Below are positions 10,165 to 21,266 of a stretch of 64,000 nt of DNA, piece after piece (within the stretch, counting starts at the first letter, position 1; each line of letters begins with the position of its first letter). Origin of the DNA: Nostoc sp. LPT (GTDB lineage: Bacteria > Cyanobacteriota > Cyanobacteriia > Cyanobacteriales > Nostocaceae); NCBI RefSeq assembly GCF_017115165.1, contig NZ_JABXKF010000139.1:123638-187637 (forward strand). The letters are read 5' to 3'. A program made the translations under genes and the position numbers. Under the pieces are notes generated by a model. That model was not told where the DNA came from. It was given only the letters and a program-made list of their open reading frames with translations, and ran no database searches.

Positions 10165-10640
10165 GTGCTAATAATGACATTAGCTATTGAAAAAATTCTG
10201 AATATACCAGGAATAAAGGTATTAAATTGTCAGGAATTTGAAGGTATAGGAATAATTATAGAAATCGAGGCAGAAACGAATTCTTGTAGTTGTCCTAAGT
10301 ATGGGACTAGAAGTCAAAGCATATACCAAAACCACTGGCACATAGTTCAAGATTTACCAAGCCCCGTTGGGGCGGGTGTGGGGGTGTGGGGTTGCATGGT
10401 GGTAGGGGATATCTAGCCCCAACCACCCGCATGAGTCAAAAGCCCAGCTATAAGTTGGGCAACCGTGAAGTCCTTTAATCTCAATCCAAAGGACTTCACC
10501 TTACACTCTTAAACCCTTACACCCTTACACCCCTAATGAACCTGGAGCGGCAAAACAGTATTACTCCGAATAAATCGCCGTCAGTTTCGATGTAAAAAGT
10601 GTCGTAAAGCCGAAGCGTGAGAATTTAAATTTTGCAAAAT
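10165..10640 (+). pseudogene. ISL3-family transposase remnant (zinc-finger N-terminus), interrupted by an inserted repeat segment
   Basis: MTLAIEKILNIPGIKVLNCQEFEGIGIIIEIEAETNSCSCPKYGTRSQSIYQNHWHIVQDLPS..., resuming about 180 bp later as WSGKTVLLRINRRQFRCKKCRKAEA-stop. Confidence 0.75.
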
Positions 10641-10961
10641 TTAAATTGGTATTGTCCCCAATTGTGTAAAAAGGCGCTAATTTCCTAAAAGCACGAAATG
10701 AGAAATTTGTACAGTACCTAAATCCTATTTATAACAAAGAGGTAGGAGGATAAGAGTAAAAATGATTATTTATGAGATTATTATACGTTGTTAACGTATT
10801 TAGTATTGATAAAAGCATCATACTTAAGAAAAAAACATGACGTATTTAATACTCATTAAGATAGATATTCACGCGAAAATAAACCAGTATTTTATTATTA
10901 ATTCTACAAAGTATTAATTGTACCAATTAACAACAAATTAACAACAAAAATACGTCAAGCT

Positions 10962-12164
10962 ATGATAAAACTGATTGACTCTGCCATTGCAGCCCGTGAT
11001 AGTGAAGACAAAGTTAACTCAAAAAGTACAGATGATAAACAAGCAGCAAATATCATTACCAGAGAATTTGTCTTCGATTACTTAATTGTCGGCGCTGGTT
11101 TCTCTGGTAGCGTTATTGCTGAACGTTTGGCAACTCAGTCTAGTAAAAAAGTGCTGGTTGTAGATAAGCGCAACCATATCGGTGGCAATGCTTACGATCA
11201 TTATGATCAACATGGCATCCTCGTACACAAATACGGCCCCCACATCTTTCACACCAACTCCCGTGAAGTCTTTGAATATCTCTCACGCTTTACTCAATGG
11301 CGGTCTTACGAACATCGCGTCCTTGCAAGTGTAGACGGGCAACTTGTTCCTATTCCTATCAACCTCGACACCATCAACAAGCTGTATGGTATGAATCTCA
11401 ATTCCTTTGAGGTAGAGGAGTTTTACAAATCGCTTGCTGAACCAATAGAACACATTAGCACTAGTGAGGATGTGGTAGTAAGTAAAGTTGGTCGAGTACT
11501 GTATGAAAAGTTTTTCCAGGGTTATACCAAAAAGCAATGGGGACTCGACCCGTCGGAACTTGATAAATCAGTAATTGCCAGAATTCCTACACGTACTAAT
11601 CGTGACGATCGCTATTTTACTGATACCTACCAAGCGATGCCCCTACACGGCTTTACGCGGATGTTTGAGAATATGCTTAATCACCCGAACATCAAGATAA
11701 TGCTCAACACAGATTATCAGGAAATTGAAAAAGCAATACCTTGTCGCGAGATGGTTTACACGGGGCCTGTTGACGAATTCTTTGATTATCGCCACGGCAA
11801 ACTACCATATCGTTCGCTTGATTTCAAGCATGAGACGCACAACACCACTGTGTTTCAACCAGCGCCAGTAATTAACTATCCCAATCAACACCTTTATACT
11901 CGTGTTACAGAGTTTAAATATTTAACTGGTCAGGAACACTCTAAAACTAGTATTGTTTACGAGTTTCCGAAACCTGAGGGAGACCCTTATTATCCTATAC
12001 CGCGTTCTGAGAATCAGGAAATTTATAAGAAATATAAGGCGCTGGCAGATGAAACTCCAGGGATCTATTTTGTGGGACGATTAGCAACCTACAAGTACTA
12101 TAACATGGATCAATGTGTCGCTCAGGCTCTGTCTGTGTATAAACAAATCGCGGTCAAGGCTTAA
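10962..12164 (+). CDS. glf: UDP-galactopyranose mutase
   Basis: FDYLIVGAGFSGSVIAERLA, VVDKRNHIGGNAYDHYD, KYGPHIFHTNSREVFEYLSRFTQW, GYTKKQWGLDPSEL. Confidence 0.95.
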   Translation: MIKLIDSAIAARDSEDKVNSKSTDDKQAANIITREFVFDYLIVGAGFSGSVIAERLATQSSKKVLVVDKRNHIGGNAYDHYDQHGILVHKYGPHIFHTNSREVFEYLSRFTQWRSYEHRVLASVDGQLVPIPINLDTINKLYGMNLNSFEVEEFYKSLAEPIEHISTSEDVVVSKVGRVLYEKFFQGYTKKQWGLDPSELDKSVIARIPTRTNRDDRYFTDTYQAMPLHGFTRMFENMLNHPNIKIMLNTDYQEIEKAIPCREMVYTGPVDEFFDYRHGKLPYRSLDFKHETHNTTVFQPAPVINYPNQHLYTRVTEFKYLTGQEHSKTSIVYEFPKPEGDPYYPIPRSENQEIYKKYKALADETPGIYFVGRLATYKYYNMDQCVAQALSVYKQIAVKA

Positions 12165-12169
12165 ATGAT

Positions 12170-12562
12170 TCGTAATTCGTGAGGGAGTCGGAGTCTTGGT
12201 GAGTCCACTTGCCGTCTTGGCGCTTTGCGTCGTTAGCGCAGCGTTAGCGAGTCTTCTCCCTTGGCAGTTAGCCTCTCCCTTTGGGAGAAGCTAACGCCAA
12301 GGGCGAACGAGCGTCTGGCAAAGTGGCGAACCCGTTAGCGCAGCGTTAGCGACGAAGGAGCGTCAGGGCGGTTCCCGTCGAGTCCGAACTCCCGTTAGCG
12401 AGCTTGCGTACTCTGTAAGAGTTGCAAGCTACGCGCAGCGTCTCGTAGAGAGCGTCACCCGAAGGGTAATTCCGAGGGGGAATCGTAGCTTTTGCGTCCC
12501 GTGAGGCAGGCGATCGCATTCCTGCTGGTGCAAAGTGCGATGTCTACGACGGGCTACGCCTA
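12170..12562. repeat. Dense cluster of small dispersed palindromic repeats
   Basis: GTTAGCGCAGCGTTAGCGA twice; hairpin CCCTTGGCagTTAGCctCTCCCtttgGGGAGaaGCTAAcGCCAAGGG; GCAAGCTACGCGCAGCGTCTCGTAGAGA; GCGATGTCTACGACGGGCTACGCC. Confidence 0.9.
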
Positions 12563-12607
12563 CGCACCACAACAAAATTTAGAAAAGTAATACTTCTTGA
12601 TTAAAAA

Positions 12608-13525
12608 ATGTCTAATTATCCGAGTAATGCCATAGGTTTTATCTTACTAACTCATAATAAGCCTTTACAAACTTACAGGCTAATTAATAAGTTAAATAGT
12701 ATGTTTAATTATCCTCTAATTGTGTGCCATCATGATTTTTCAAAATCTGATTTATCTGTAAACAGTTTGTCAAAAAATGTTTTATTAGTACGCCCTCACA
12801 TAGAGACGAAGTGGGCAGATTTTTCTGTTGAAGAGGCTACAGTGAAGGCAATTAAAGTAATGTACGAAAATACAGAACCACCGGATTGGTTTGTATACCT
12901 TAGTGGAGCAGACTATCCTATTAAAACTGCAAGAGAAATATTAGATGAGCTAACCTCAAGTTCATATGATGCTTATGTTGAGCATGAGCAAATCACATAC
13001 GAAAATTATATATCTGATGTAATACCACCAGATATGTTGTGGCTAAAAAATTCCTATCAAAGATACTGTACGAAGTCGTTTTCTTTTCAGTTTTTAAGAA
13101 AATACTTTGCTCAACTGAATATAGAAATACGCTTAGAACATCCTTTATTAACGAAACCTTTTCTTCCTTTTTCAAAGAAACTTGCTTGTTTCAGTGGAAG
13201 TCAATGGTTTAGTGCCAATCGCAAAGCTGCTGAGTACATTATCGATTTCCACGAACAAAGAAATGCCGTAACCTTACATTACAGTCAGGTCAGGTATACA
13301 GAAGAGGGGTATATTCAAACTATACTTGGTAATTCACCTCACCTTAAACTAAAAAATGACTGTCGGCGATATGTCGATTGGTCAACTGGAGGCCCTCATC
13401 CAAAAATATTACTTACGGAAGACCTGCCAAATCTGCTTGCATCATCTGCTCATTTTGCTCGGAAATTTGACATTGATATAGATAGCAATATTCTCGATGA
13501 ACTTGATAGAATTACATCTGAATAG
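12608..13525 (+). CDS. Core-2/I-branching-like (GT14-type) glycosyltransferase
   Basis: GFILLTHNKPLQTYRLINKL, WFVYLSGADYPIKT, FSGSQWFSANRKAAEYI, YTEEGYIQTILGNSP pattern. Confidence 0.8.
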   Translation: MSNYPSNAIGFILLTHNKPLQTYRLINKLNSMFNYPLIVCHHDFSKSDLSVNSLSKNVLLVRPHIETKWADFSVEEATVKAIKVMYENTEPPDWFVYLSGADYPIKTAREILDELTSSSYDAYVEHEQITYENYISDVIPPDMLWLKNSYQRYCTKSFSFQFLRKYFAQLNIEIRLEHPLLTKPFLPFSKKLACFSGSQWFSANRKAAEYIIDFHEQRNAVTLHYSQVRYTEEGYIQTILGNSPHLKLKNDCRRYVDWSTGGPHPKILLTEDLPNLLASSAHFARKFDIDIDSNILDELDRITSE

Positions 13526-13533
13526 GCATCAAA

Positions 13534-13710
13534 ATGCAGTTAACAATTGCTTCAGAGAAGGTGATGGCAGAGCAAGCAAAGCAATTAACTCAGCGCAGTT
13601 TAGAACCAAGCGATACAAGAACTCATCGAATATTTTTAAACAGCAACCAAATGCAGCGCATTTATTTGGATGAGTTAGGCACTCCCAATACTCTTTCGCC
13701 ATTTTTATAA
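13534..13710 (+). CDS. Short hypothetical ORF (58 aa), possibly a gene remnant
   Basis: ORF MQLTIASEKVMAEQAKQLTQRSLEPSDTRTHRIFLNSNQMQRIYLDELGTPNTLSPFL. Confidence 0.3.
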   Translation: MQLTIASEKVMAEQAKQLTQRSLEPSDTRTHRIFLNSNQMQRIYLDELGTPNTLSPFL

Positions 13711-13993
13711 TTTTAGATTGCGAGCTTTATTCAAGTGGCATTTTAATATGAATTATTCATAAAGGGAACGGTAGAACCAATGATATTTTAGTGATTCTGA
13801 TGGCACAGGTATTAAAAGAGCTTTCTGTATATTATCAGATTGATACTGCCTTAGATTGGCTGGAAGAACATAAGAAGGAAGTTATAGATGTGGTCGAGGG
13901 AATAGATTTTAAATACAAGAATGTTTAACAAATATTGCACTTTGTGCTATCTACATCTATCCTACGGGTTCTGCTTGCAGTATGCGCGAAACA

Positions 13994-14023
13994 CAAAAAA
14001 AGGATAAGCTAAAAAGCCTATCC
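13994..14023 (-). terminator. Rho-independent terminator of ahcY
   Basis: Minus strand GGATAGGC-TTTTTA-GCTTATCC followed by TTTTTTT, about 30 bp past the stop codon. Confidence 0.8.
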
Positions 14024-14052
14024 CCTCAAAAAAAAATCAACTAATCAGTGTA

Positions 14053-15336
<1,284 letters not shown>

Positions 15337-15718
15337 TTACCTCAAAAAATTAAGAAAGCTGCGTAAAGTTTACGCACTCTACTAGGTTATTCTACTACTG
15401 GCGATTTTTGCTTGTATGAAAGCAAATCACTAGTGAATAGTCTTCAGGACTAGCTTGACGTTTGATCGGCAGAATGTCAACTTCCTCCCCAGCTTCTTCC
15501 TTTTTGTTTTATCTTTGGTAAGAGTAAGATTCTAATCAGCCTTATCTGCTAATTTTCAATATTTTGTCATCTGTCCAAAGATAGAGGATAAAAAAATCTC
15601 AAAATTTCATCGTCTAAAGGGAAAACCCCAACTTTAGATAGGTACATTTACCCAAAATAATTGCGGAGGATAGTTATAGAAGTAGTCACTAGTAGATTTG
15701 ATTTAAGGAGGTGTTTGA

Positions 15719-17365
15719 GTGCGTTTTCAATTTTTGGCGATCGCCAGTTCAATGGCCATATGCGTTGTATCTGTGCCAAAAGCCACAGCCCAGATTCCTT
15801 TTTTACCGCAACTGCAAGCTCCTAGCAGTGTGAGTAATGATTCAGATAACAGAGTTGTTTCGGGCTGGATTTATTTAGATGGTCGTCGGTTATTTCAAAT
15901 AGCGGCAACAAGAACCAATTTTCCTGAGCGTTCAGAAGATATTCAAAAGAAGTTGCAGAAAATTGGCCAAAATTACTTTCAATCACCAGTAAAAACAGCA
16001 GTTAAGGTAGAAGTTCGCCAAGTAAACGAATTACCAGTAATTTATGTCAACGGTCAATATCTGATGACCGTTACTTCTGAAGATGCTGCACTGCGACAGG
16101 TAGATGTATCGACATCGGCAAATCAAGTCAAAGAATCGTTAGAAGAAGACTTACAACAAGCAAAGCAAGAAAGACAAACTCCATCTCTAATCGACCAAGG
16201 TAAAATTGCTGCTGGTACCGGAGTGGCAATGGTGATTATCAGTTTGGGGCTATATGGCTGGCAGCGGCGTTCCCAAGAGGATTTAGAACGCTCTATTGCC
16301 TCCCAACCGCAAAGGGAACTCTTCAACTACCCAAAACCAGCAGATCAAGCAATTACAACACAACTCAATCAACGGCAACAGCAACATCTCCAAGAAGCCA
16401 AGAGACGATTATTTCAGCTCGGTCAAGCCGGAATTTGGGGAGGTGGAAGCTTCTTTATATTGGGTCTATTTCCCTATACACGAGCTTTTCAGGTAGCAAT
16501 TCTCATAGCCGCCCAATTTCCTTTGCGATTAGGTGTCGTATGTCTAGGTATCTATGTAACAATTCGTTTGACCTACGCCCTAATTGACCGCTTCGCCTCC
16601 ACTCTGATTAGCAGTGGTGCCTTCCTCACCCCAGAAAGTTCTGAACGGCTGCAACTGCGAGTTTCCACATTTTCTGGTGTAACTAAAAGTATCACTACTG
16701 TTATCTGGGTAGGAGTAGGTTTCTTGATAGCGCTGATATCCTTGGGTATAGATATCGTTCCCTTGCTAGCGGGTGCGAGTTTAGTTGGTGTTGCGGTGTC
16801 TTTGGCGTCGCAAAACTTAATTAAAGATGCGATTAACGGTTTCTTAATCATTTTAGAAGACCAGTATGCTTTAGGCGATGTGATTAGTGTGGGAGACGTA
16901 GGAGGCTTAGTAGAAAATTTGAATCTGCGGATGACCCAACTGCGGGATTCTGAAGGACGCTTGATCACAATTCCCAATGGTGAAATTAAAGTTGTTGCCA
17001 ATCTTTCTAGTCGTTGGTCGCGAGCCGATTTAACAATTCCCATCGCCTACCAAGCCGATACAGAAGAGGCTTTGAAGTTGATTGCAACTATTGCCGATAA
17101 GATGAATCAAGAAATGCAATGGCAGAGTCAAATTTTGGAACCGCCGCAAGTTTTGGGAATAGATCAATTTGGCGATCGCGGTTTGATTATTCGTGTCTGG
17201 ATTAAAACACAGCCCCTCAAACAATGGGATGTCGCACGGGAATTTCGCCGCCGCCTGAAAGTTGCCCTAGACGAAGCTGGAATTTCCATCTCTGTGCCTC
17301 AACAAGCAATTTGGGTCAATGACGATCAGTTGTTAAATGTTCCGAGTAATGGCAAAGATAATTAG
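15719..17365 (+). CDS. MscS-family mechanosensitive ion channel
   Basis: VPLLAGASLVGVAVSLASQNLIKDAINGFLIILEDQYALGDVI; GTG start with AAGGAGGTG upstream; signal peptide. Confidence 0.92.
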   Translation: MRFQFLAIASSMAICVVSVPKATAQIPFLPQLQAPSSVSNDSDNRVVSGWIYLDGRRLFQIAATRTNFPERSEDIQKKLQKIGQNYFQSPVKTAVKVEVRQVNELPVIYVNGQYLMTVTSEDAALRQVDVSTSANQVKESLEEDLQQAKQERQTPSLIDQGKIAAGTGVAMVIISLGLYGWQRRSQEDLERSIASQPQRELFNYPKPADQAITTQLNQRQQQHLQEAKRRLFQLGQAGIWGGGSFFILGLFPYTRAFQVAILIAAQFPLRLGVVCLGIYVTIRLTYALIDRFASTLISSGAFLTPESSERLQLRVSTFSGVTKSITTVIWVGVGFLIALISLGIDIVPLLAGASLVGVAVSLASQNLIKDAINGFLIILEDQYALGDVISVGDVGGLVENLNLRMTQLRDSEGRLITIPNGEIKVVANLSSRWSRADLTIPIAYQADTEEALKLIATIADKMNQEMQWQSQILEPPQVLGIDQFGDRGLIIRVWIKTQPLKQWDVAREFRRRLKVALDEAGISISVPQQAIWVNDDQLLNVPSNGKDN

Positions 17366-17429
17366 AAATTTAGATTCATTACCGCATTTTTCAGTTGATT
17401 AGACCCAACTGTGACTTCTCCTAGCAGGA

Positions 17430-17580
17430 GAGCAGGGGGGACTCGGGGCCCCCTCTGGGGATAGGGGGGAGAGGGGAGCAAGGGAGCAAGGGAGCAGAGG
17501 AGAAATTGCAGTAAGTTTTTCCCCTCTGCACCTCTGCACCTCTGCCTCTCTGCGCCTTTGCCCCTCTGCCTCTTGTACCC
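17430..17580. repeat. Polypurine/polypyrimidine low-complexity repeat tract
   Basis: GGGGGGAGAGGGGAGCAAGGGAGCAAGGGAGCAGAGGAG ... CCCCTCTGCACCTCTGCACCTCTGCCTCTCTGCGCC. Confidence 0.85.
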
Positions 17581-17689
17581 AATCGCCAATTTCCAATCTT
17601 GCGCGATCGCCGACACTAAACCTTAATAAATTCTTATATTAATAAAAAGCTACTATCTCACTAACAAGTATTGAACTTTTCCTTGATTT

Positions 17690-20600
17690 ATGTTTGTCAA
17701 TACCTTCATCAAACGTCCAGTCCTGACGACGGTCTGTACGTTCATCATTTTGTTGCTGGGAAGTATCTGTATTCCGATCCTGCCTATTTCTCAGCTACCA
17801 GACCTCGCTCCGGTGCAAATCACCGTTAGCTCCAACAATATTGGTGCGGATGCTCAAACAACAGAAAGCACTGTTACCAACATTATTGAGCGACAAATTA
17901 ATGGTGTTAAAGATGTATCTTATATATCTTCTAACACGGGTAATGATGGTTCCAGTAATATAACTGTCTCCTTCCCAACTAACGTTAATAGCGATATTGC
18001 TCAAGTAAACGTTCAAAATAAACAATCACTTGCCGATCCTCAACTGCCAGATGTTGTTCAACGAACAGGTGTCACTGTTGAAACGGCATCGAGCAGTCTG
18101 CTTCTGGTTTATGGGTTTTACTCAGAAAATAATGAGTATGACAACATTTTTATCAGTAACTATGTTGACCTGTATATTTTCGATCAGATCAAACGGCTTC
18201 CTGGTGTAGGAAAAGCCACAATTTTTGGGGAGCGCAAATATGCCATGCGTCTTTGGCTCGATCCCAACAAGCTTGCCCAACATCAACTAACTCCTCAAGA
18301 TGTGACAACTGCCCTGCAAGAACAAAATATTCAGGTGGGTGCAGGGGCGATTGGTAAGGAACCAGCACCAGATAATCAAAGCTTTGAATTTGCTTTACGG
18401 GCAACCAGTCGATTTAAAGATGCGGCTGAATTTGAAGACATGGTGCTGAAGGTGAGTCGAGGTGGCACTAATAGCACCACTAATAGCACCGACACCACTA
18501 ATAGCACCACTAATAGCGCCACTAATAGTACCCTAGTTAAGGTCAGAGACATCGGTAGAGTTGAACTGGGAGCAGAGAACTATCTTGCTGATGCCAAATT
18601 CACCATCCCAGGAAATGCTCCCAAGGCAGCCGTGGGTTTGGGTATATATCAACTTCCGGGTAGTAATGCCCTGAACGTTGCTCATGCTGTTGAAAACCAG
18701 ATCAAAATATTAGAGAAGAATTTTCCACCTGGACTAAAAGCACAGGTGGCATTTGATACCACTCCATTTGTAGAAATTTCTTTAGAAGAAGTTCTGCACA
18801 CTCTAGTTGAGGCGATTGTCTTGGTGGTCTTGGTAATTTTTGTCTTTTTGCAAGACTGGCGTACCACGATTATTCCTACTGTTGCGATCCCCGTTTCCTT
18901 GATTGGGACGTGTGCGGCTTTGTTGGTTTTAGGATTTCAAATTAATACACTGACCTTATTTGGTTTCGTTCTCGCGATCGGGATCGTCGTCGATGATGCG
19001 ATTATTGTAGTGGAGGCAGTTGCGGTCAAACTAGAGGAGGGCATGAGGCCCTTTGAGGCGGCTGTCGAAGCCATGAAGGAGTTAACTGGGGCAATCATTG
19101 CCACTTCACTTGTGCTCATGGCGGTATTCATTCCAGTTGCATTTATTCCGGGCACTACTGGGATTGTCTACAAACAATTTGCGTTAACGGTTGCTTGCTC
19201 GATTGGCATCTCGACCTTCAATGCCTTAACCTTCTCTCCGAGTATGGCAGCCATTCTCATGCGCCCAGCTCAGACTCCACGGGGCCCTTTAGGTTGGTTC
19301 TTTACGCAGTTTAATCGGGGATTTAGCTGGTTCACGCGCCGATATGTCGGGTTTGTTAGCTACCTTACCCATGTCAAGCCGATTGTAATTGGGGTTTTCA
19401 TTACTGGTTTAGTCGCAACGGTTTTGATGTACAGAGCAGTGCCTACCGGATTTATTCCAGAGGAAGACCAAGGTTACTTCTTTGTCATTGTCCAAGGGCC
19501 AGACGGGGTTTCTTTGAAATACACTGAATCTGTTATGGATCGGGTTGTCAAGGAAGTCACATCGCTTCCCGAAGTTCAAGCTAGTTTTATGATCAGTGGG
19601 TTTGGTTTCGATGGTAATGCTTCTAATTTAGGCATTGCCTTTGCTAACCTGAAACCCTGGAAAGAAAGAACTGAAGAATCTCAATCTGTCTATGGAATAC
19701 TTCAGAGACTGAACAAAAAGCTCTCTGCAATTACAGATGCTAGAGCGATCGCAGTGAATGCTCCTCCAGTGAGAGGATTAAGTACTACGGGTGGTTTTGA
19801 GTTTATCATTCAAGACAAAACTGGAAGTGCGCCGATTGAAACCCTAATTGAGAATGCTCAAAAATTGATTGGGGCGGCAAATAAAAATCCTGTTCTCCAA
19901 AGAGTCTTCACTCAGTTCACCGCAGACACTCCTCAATTTGATATTCAGGTAAACCGCAATCAAGCCAAAGCTCTCAACGTCGAACTCAACGATATCTTTG
20001 GAACGTTGCAAAGTTACTTGGGGTCGCAATATGTGAATGACTTTGTGCAGGGACAGCGACAGTATCGAGTGTATGTCCAAGCAGATGGGGTGTTCCGCTC
20101 TAATCCAGATGATATTAGCAAGCTGTATGTTCGCTCTGCAAATGGTGCAATGATTCCGTTGAGCAGTTTGGTGAAAATTACTCCCTTTGTGGGGCCGAAA
20201 ACCATCTCCCATTACAACTTGTACAGGTCAATCAAAGTACAGGGCGCTCCTGCTCCCGGTGCTAGTTCTGGACAGGCAATTAAAGCGATGGAGCAAATTG
20301 CAGCAGAAGTCTTGCCTCAAGGATTTGGTTATGAGTGGACAGGGACTTATCTCCAAGAGAAGACATCTGGGGGAGCTACGGGCTTGATTTTTGCCTTAGC
20401 GATCGTGATTGTCTTTCTGGTGCTATCGGCTCAGTATGAAAGCTACGTTGACCCGATTATTATTTTGCTGACGGTTCCTCTAGCAGTCTTGGGAGCGATG
20501 ACAGCCCTTTGGCTACGATCAAATATTTTCATGGTAGGTAGCCTCTTCCCCAAAGTGGTGGATGATATCTATTGCCAGGTAGGTCTGGTGACTTTGATTG

Positions 20601-21037
20601 GTCTAGCTGCAAAAAACGCAATTCTAGTCGTAGAATTTGCCAATCAGCTGCATGAGCAGGGCATGAGCTACACAAGGGCAGCAGTGAAAGCGGGGCAAGA
20701 ACGTCTGCGACCGATCTTAATGACTTCCTTTGCAGCGCTGTTAGGATTTTTACCCTTGGTAATCTCTCAAGGGGCTGGAGCTAGCAGCCGTTGGTCTTTA
20801 GGAACAGCGCTCTTTGGGGGGCTGCTGCTTTCGACGTTCTTGAGTTTGTTCTTAGTGCCAATTCTTTACATCTTAGTCAAGACTCTGGCTCAGGCTATAT
20901 TTTCTCGCAAGCGATTAGGAGGTTCAAAACCTCCAGATTCTCCAAATGGAACTTCGGGATCAAGACATGAGGCTCTACCTGCTGGCTCAAGTCAGCCAGA
21001 GACGCAACTTAGGTCTCAGCAGGATGGGATAACCTAA
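17690..21037 (+). CDS. RND efflux transporter, HAE1/AcrB-like inner-membrane pump
   Basis: MFVNTFIKRPVLTTVCTFIILLLGSICIPILPISQLPDLAPVQITVSSNNIGADAQTTESTV; FGFVLAIGIVVDDAIIVVEAV; GLAAKNAILVVEFANQL. Confidence 0.95.
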   Translation: MFVNTFIKRPVLTTVCTFIILLLGSICIPILPISQLPDLAPVQITVSSNNIGADAQTTESTVTNIIERQINGVKDVSYISSNTGNDGSSNITVSFPTNVNSDIAQVNVQNKQSLADPQLPDVVQRTGVTVETASSSLLLVYGFYSENNEYDNIFISNYVDLYIFDQIKRLPGVGKATIFGERKYAMRLWLDPNKLAQHQLTPQDVTTALQEQNIQVGAGAIGKEPAPDNQSFEFALRATSRFKDAAEFEDMVLKVSRGGTNSTTNSTDTTNSTTNSATNSTLVKVRDIGRVELGAENYLADAKFTIPGNAPKAAVGLGIYQLPGSNALNVAHAVENQIKILEKNFPPGLKAQVAFDTTPFVEISLEEVLHTLVEAIVLVVLVIFVFLQDWRTTIIPTVAIPVSLIGTCAALLVLGFQINTLTLFGFVLAIGIVVDDAIIVVEAVAVKLEEGMRPFEAAVEAMKELTGAIIATSLVLMAVFIPVAFIPGTTGIVYKQFALTVACSIGISTFNALTFSPSMAAILMRPAQTPRGPLGWFFTQFNRGFSWFTRRYVGFVSYLTHVKPIVIGVFITGLVATVLMYRAVPTGFIPEEDQGYFFVIVQGPDGVSLKYTESVMDRVVKEVTSLPEVQASFMISGFGFDGNASNLGIAFANLKPWKERTEESQSVYGILQRLNKKLSAITDARAIAVNAPPVRGLSTTGGFEFIIQDKTGSAPIETLIENAQKLIGAANKNPVLQRVFTQFTADTPQFDIQVNRNQAKALNVELNDIFGTLQSYLGSQYVNDFVQGQRQYRVYVQADGVFRSNPDDISKLYVRSANGAMIPLSSLVKITPFVGPKTISHYNLYRSIKVQGAPAPGASSGQAIKAMEQIAAEVLPQGFGYEWTGTYLQEKTSGGATGLIFALAIVIVFLVLSAQYESYVDPIIILLTVPLAVLGAMTALWLRSNIFMVGSLFPKVVDDIYCQVGLVTLIGLAAKNAILVVEFANQLHEQGMSYTRAAVKAGQERLRPILMTSFAALLGFLPLVISQGAGASSRWSLGTALFGGLLLSTFLSLFLVPILYILVKTLAQAIFSRKRLGGSKPPDSPNGTSGSRHEALPAGSSQPETQLRSQQDGIT
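18467..18534 (+). repeat. In-frame microsatellite ACTAATAGC-ACC encoding (TNST)n in the RND pump
   Basis: Protein GGTNSTTNSTDTTNSTTNSATNST. Confidence 0.9.
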
Positions 21038-21093
21038 TTGCCCTTAAGTCTCCTAGCAAAGTGCAGATAACCTGAGAATGCTTGCCAGTGTTA

Positions 21094-21126
21094 GGGGACT
21101 TCTCTTAGTCCCCGCATCTTTTTTTT
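21094..21126 (+). terminator. Rho-independent terminator of the RND gene
   Basis: GGGGACT-TCTCTT-AGTCCCC hairpin followed by TTTTTTTT. Confidence 0.85.
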
Positions 21127-21266
21127 AGCGATTTGAACTATGCAGGTTATAAAGCGTATCAGCTTATCCACAACATCCTCTAACTCTGATACCATTTTCT
21201 GTAATTTCCTGCTTGCTAAAAAAATTAGTCGAATAGAAATTAAGTACTTAGATAAGGAAGAGTGAA

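Noticed and set aside
10165-10416. Intact 83 aa ORF as a functional protein
   Set aside because: It is an ISL3 N-terminus running into repeat DNA, so a remnant.
13800-13928. 42 aa ORF MAQVLKELSVYYQIDTALDWLEEHKKEVIDVVEGIDFKYKNV
   Set aside because: Too short and without a recognisable family to call as a gene.
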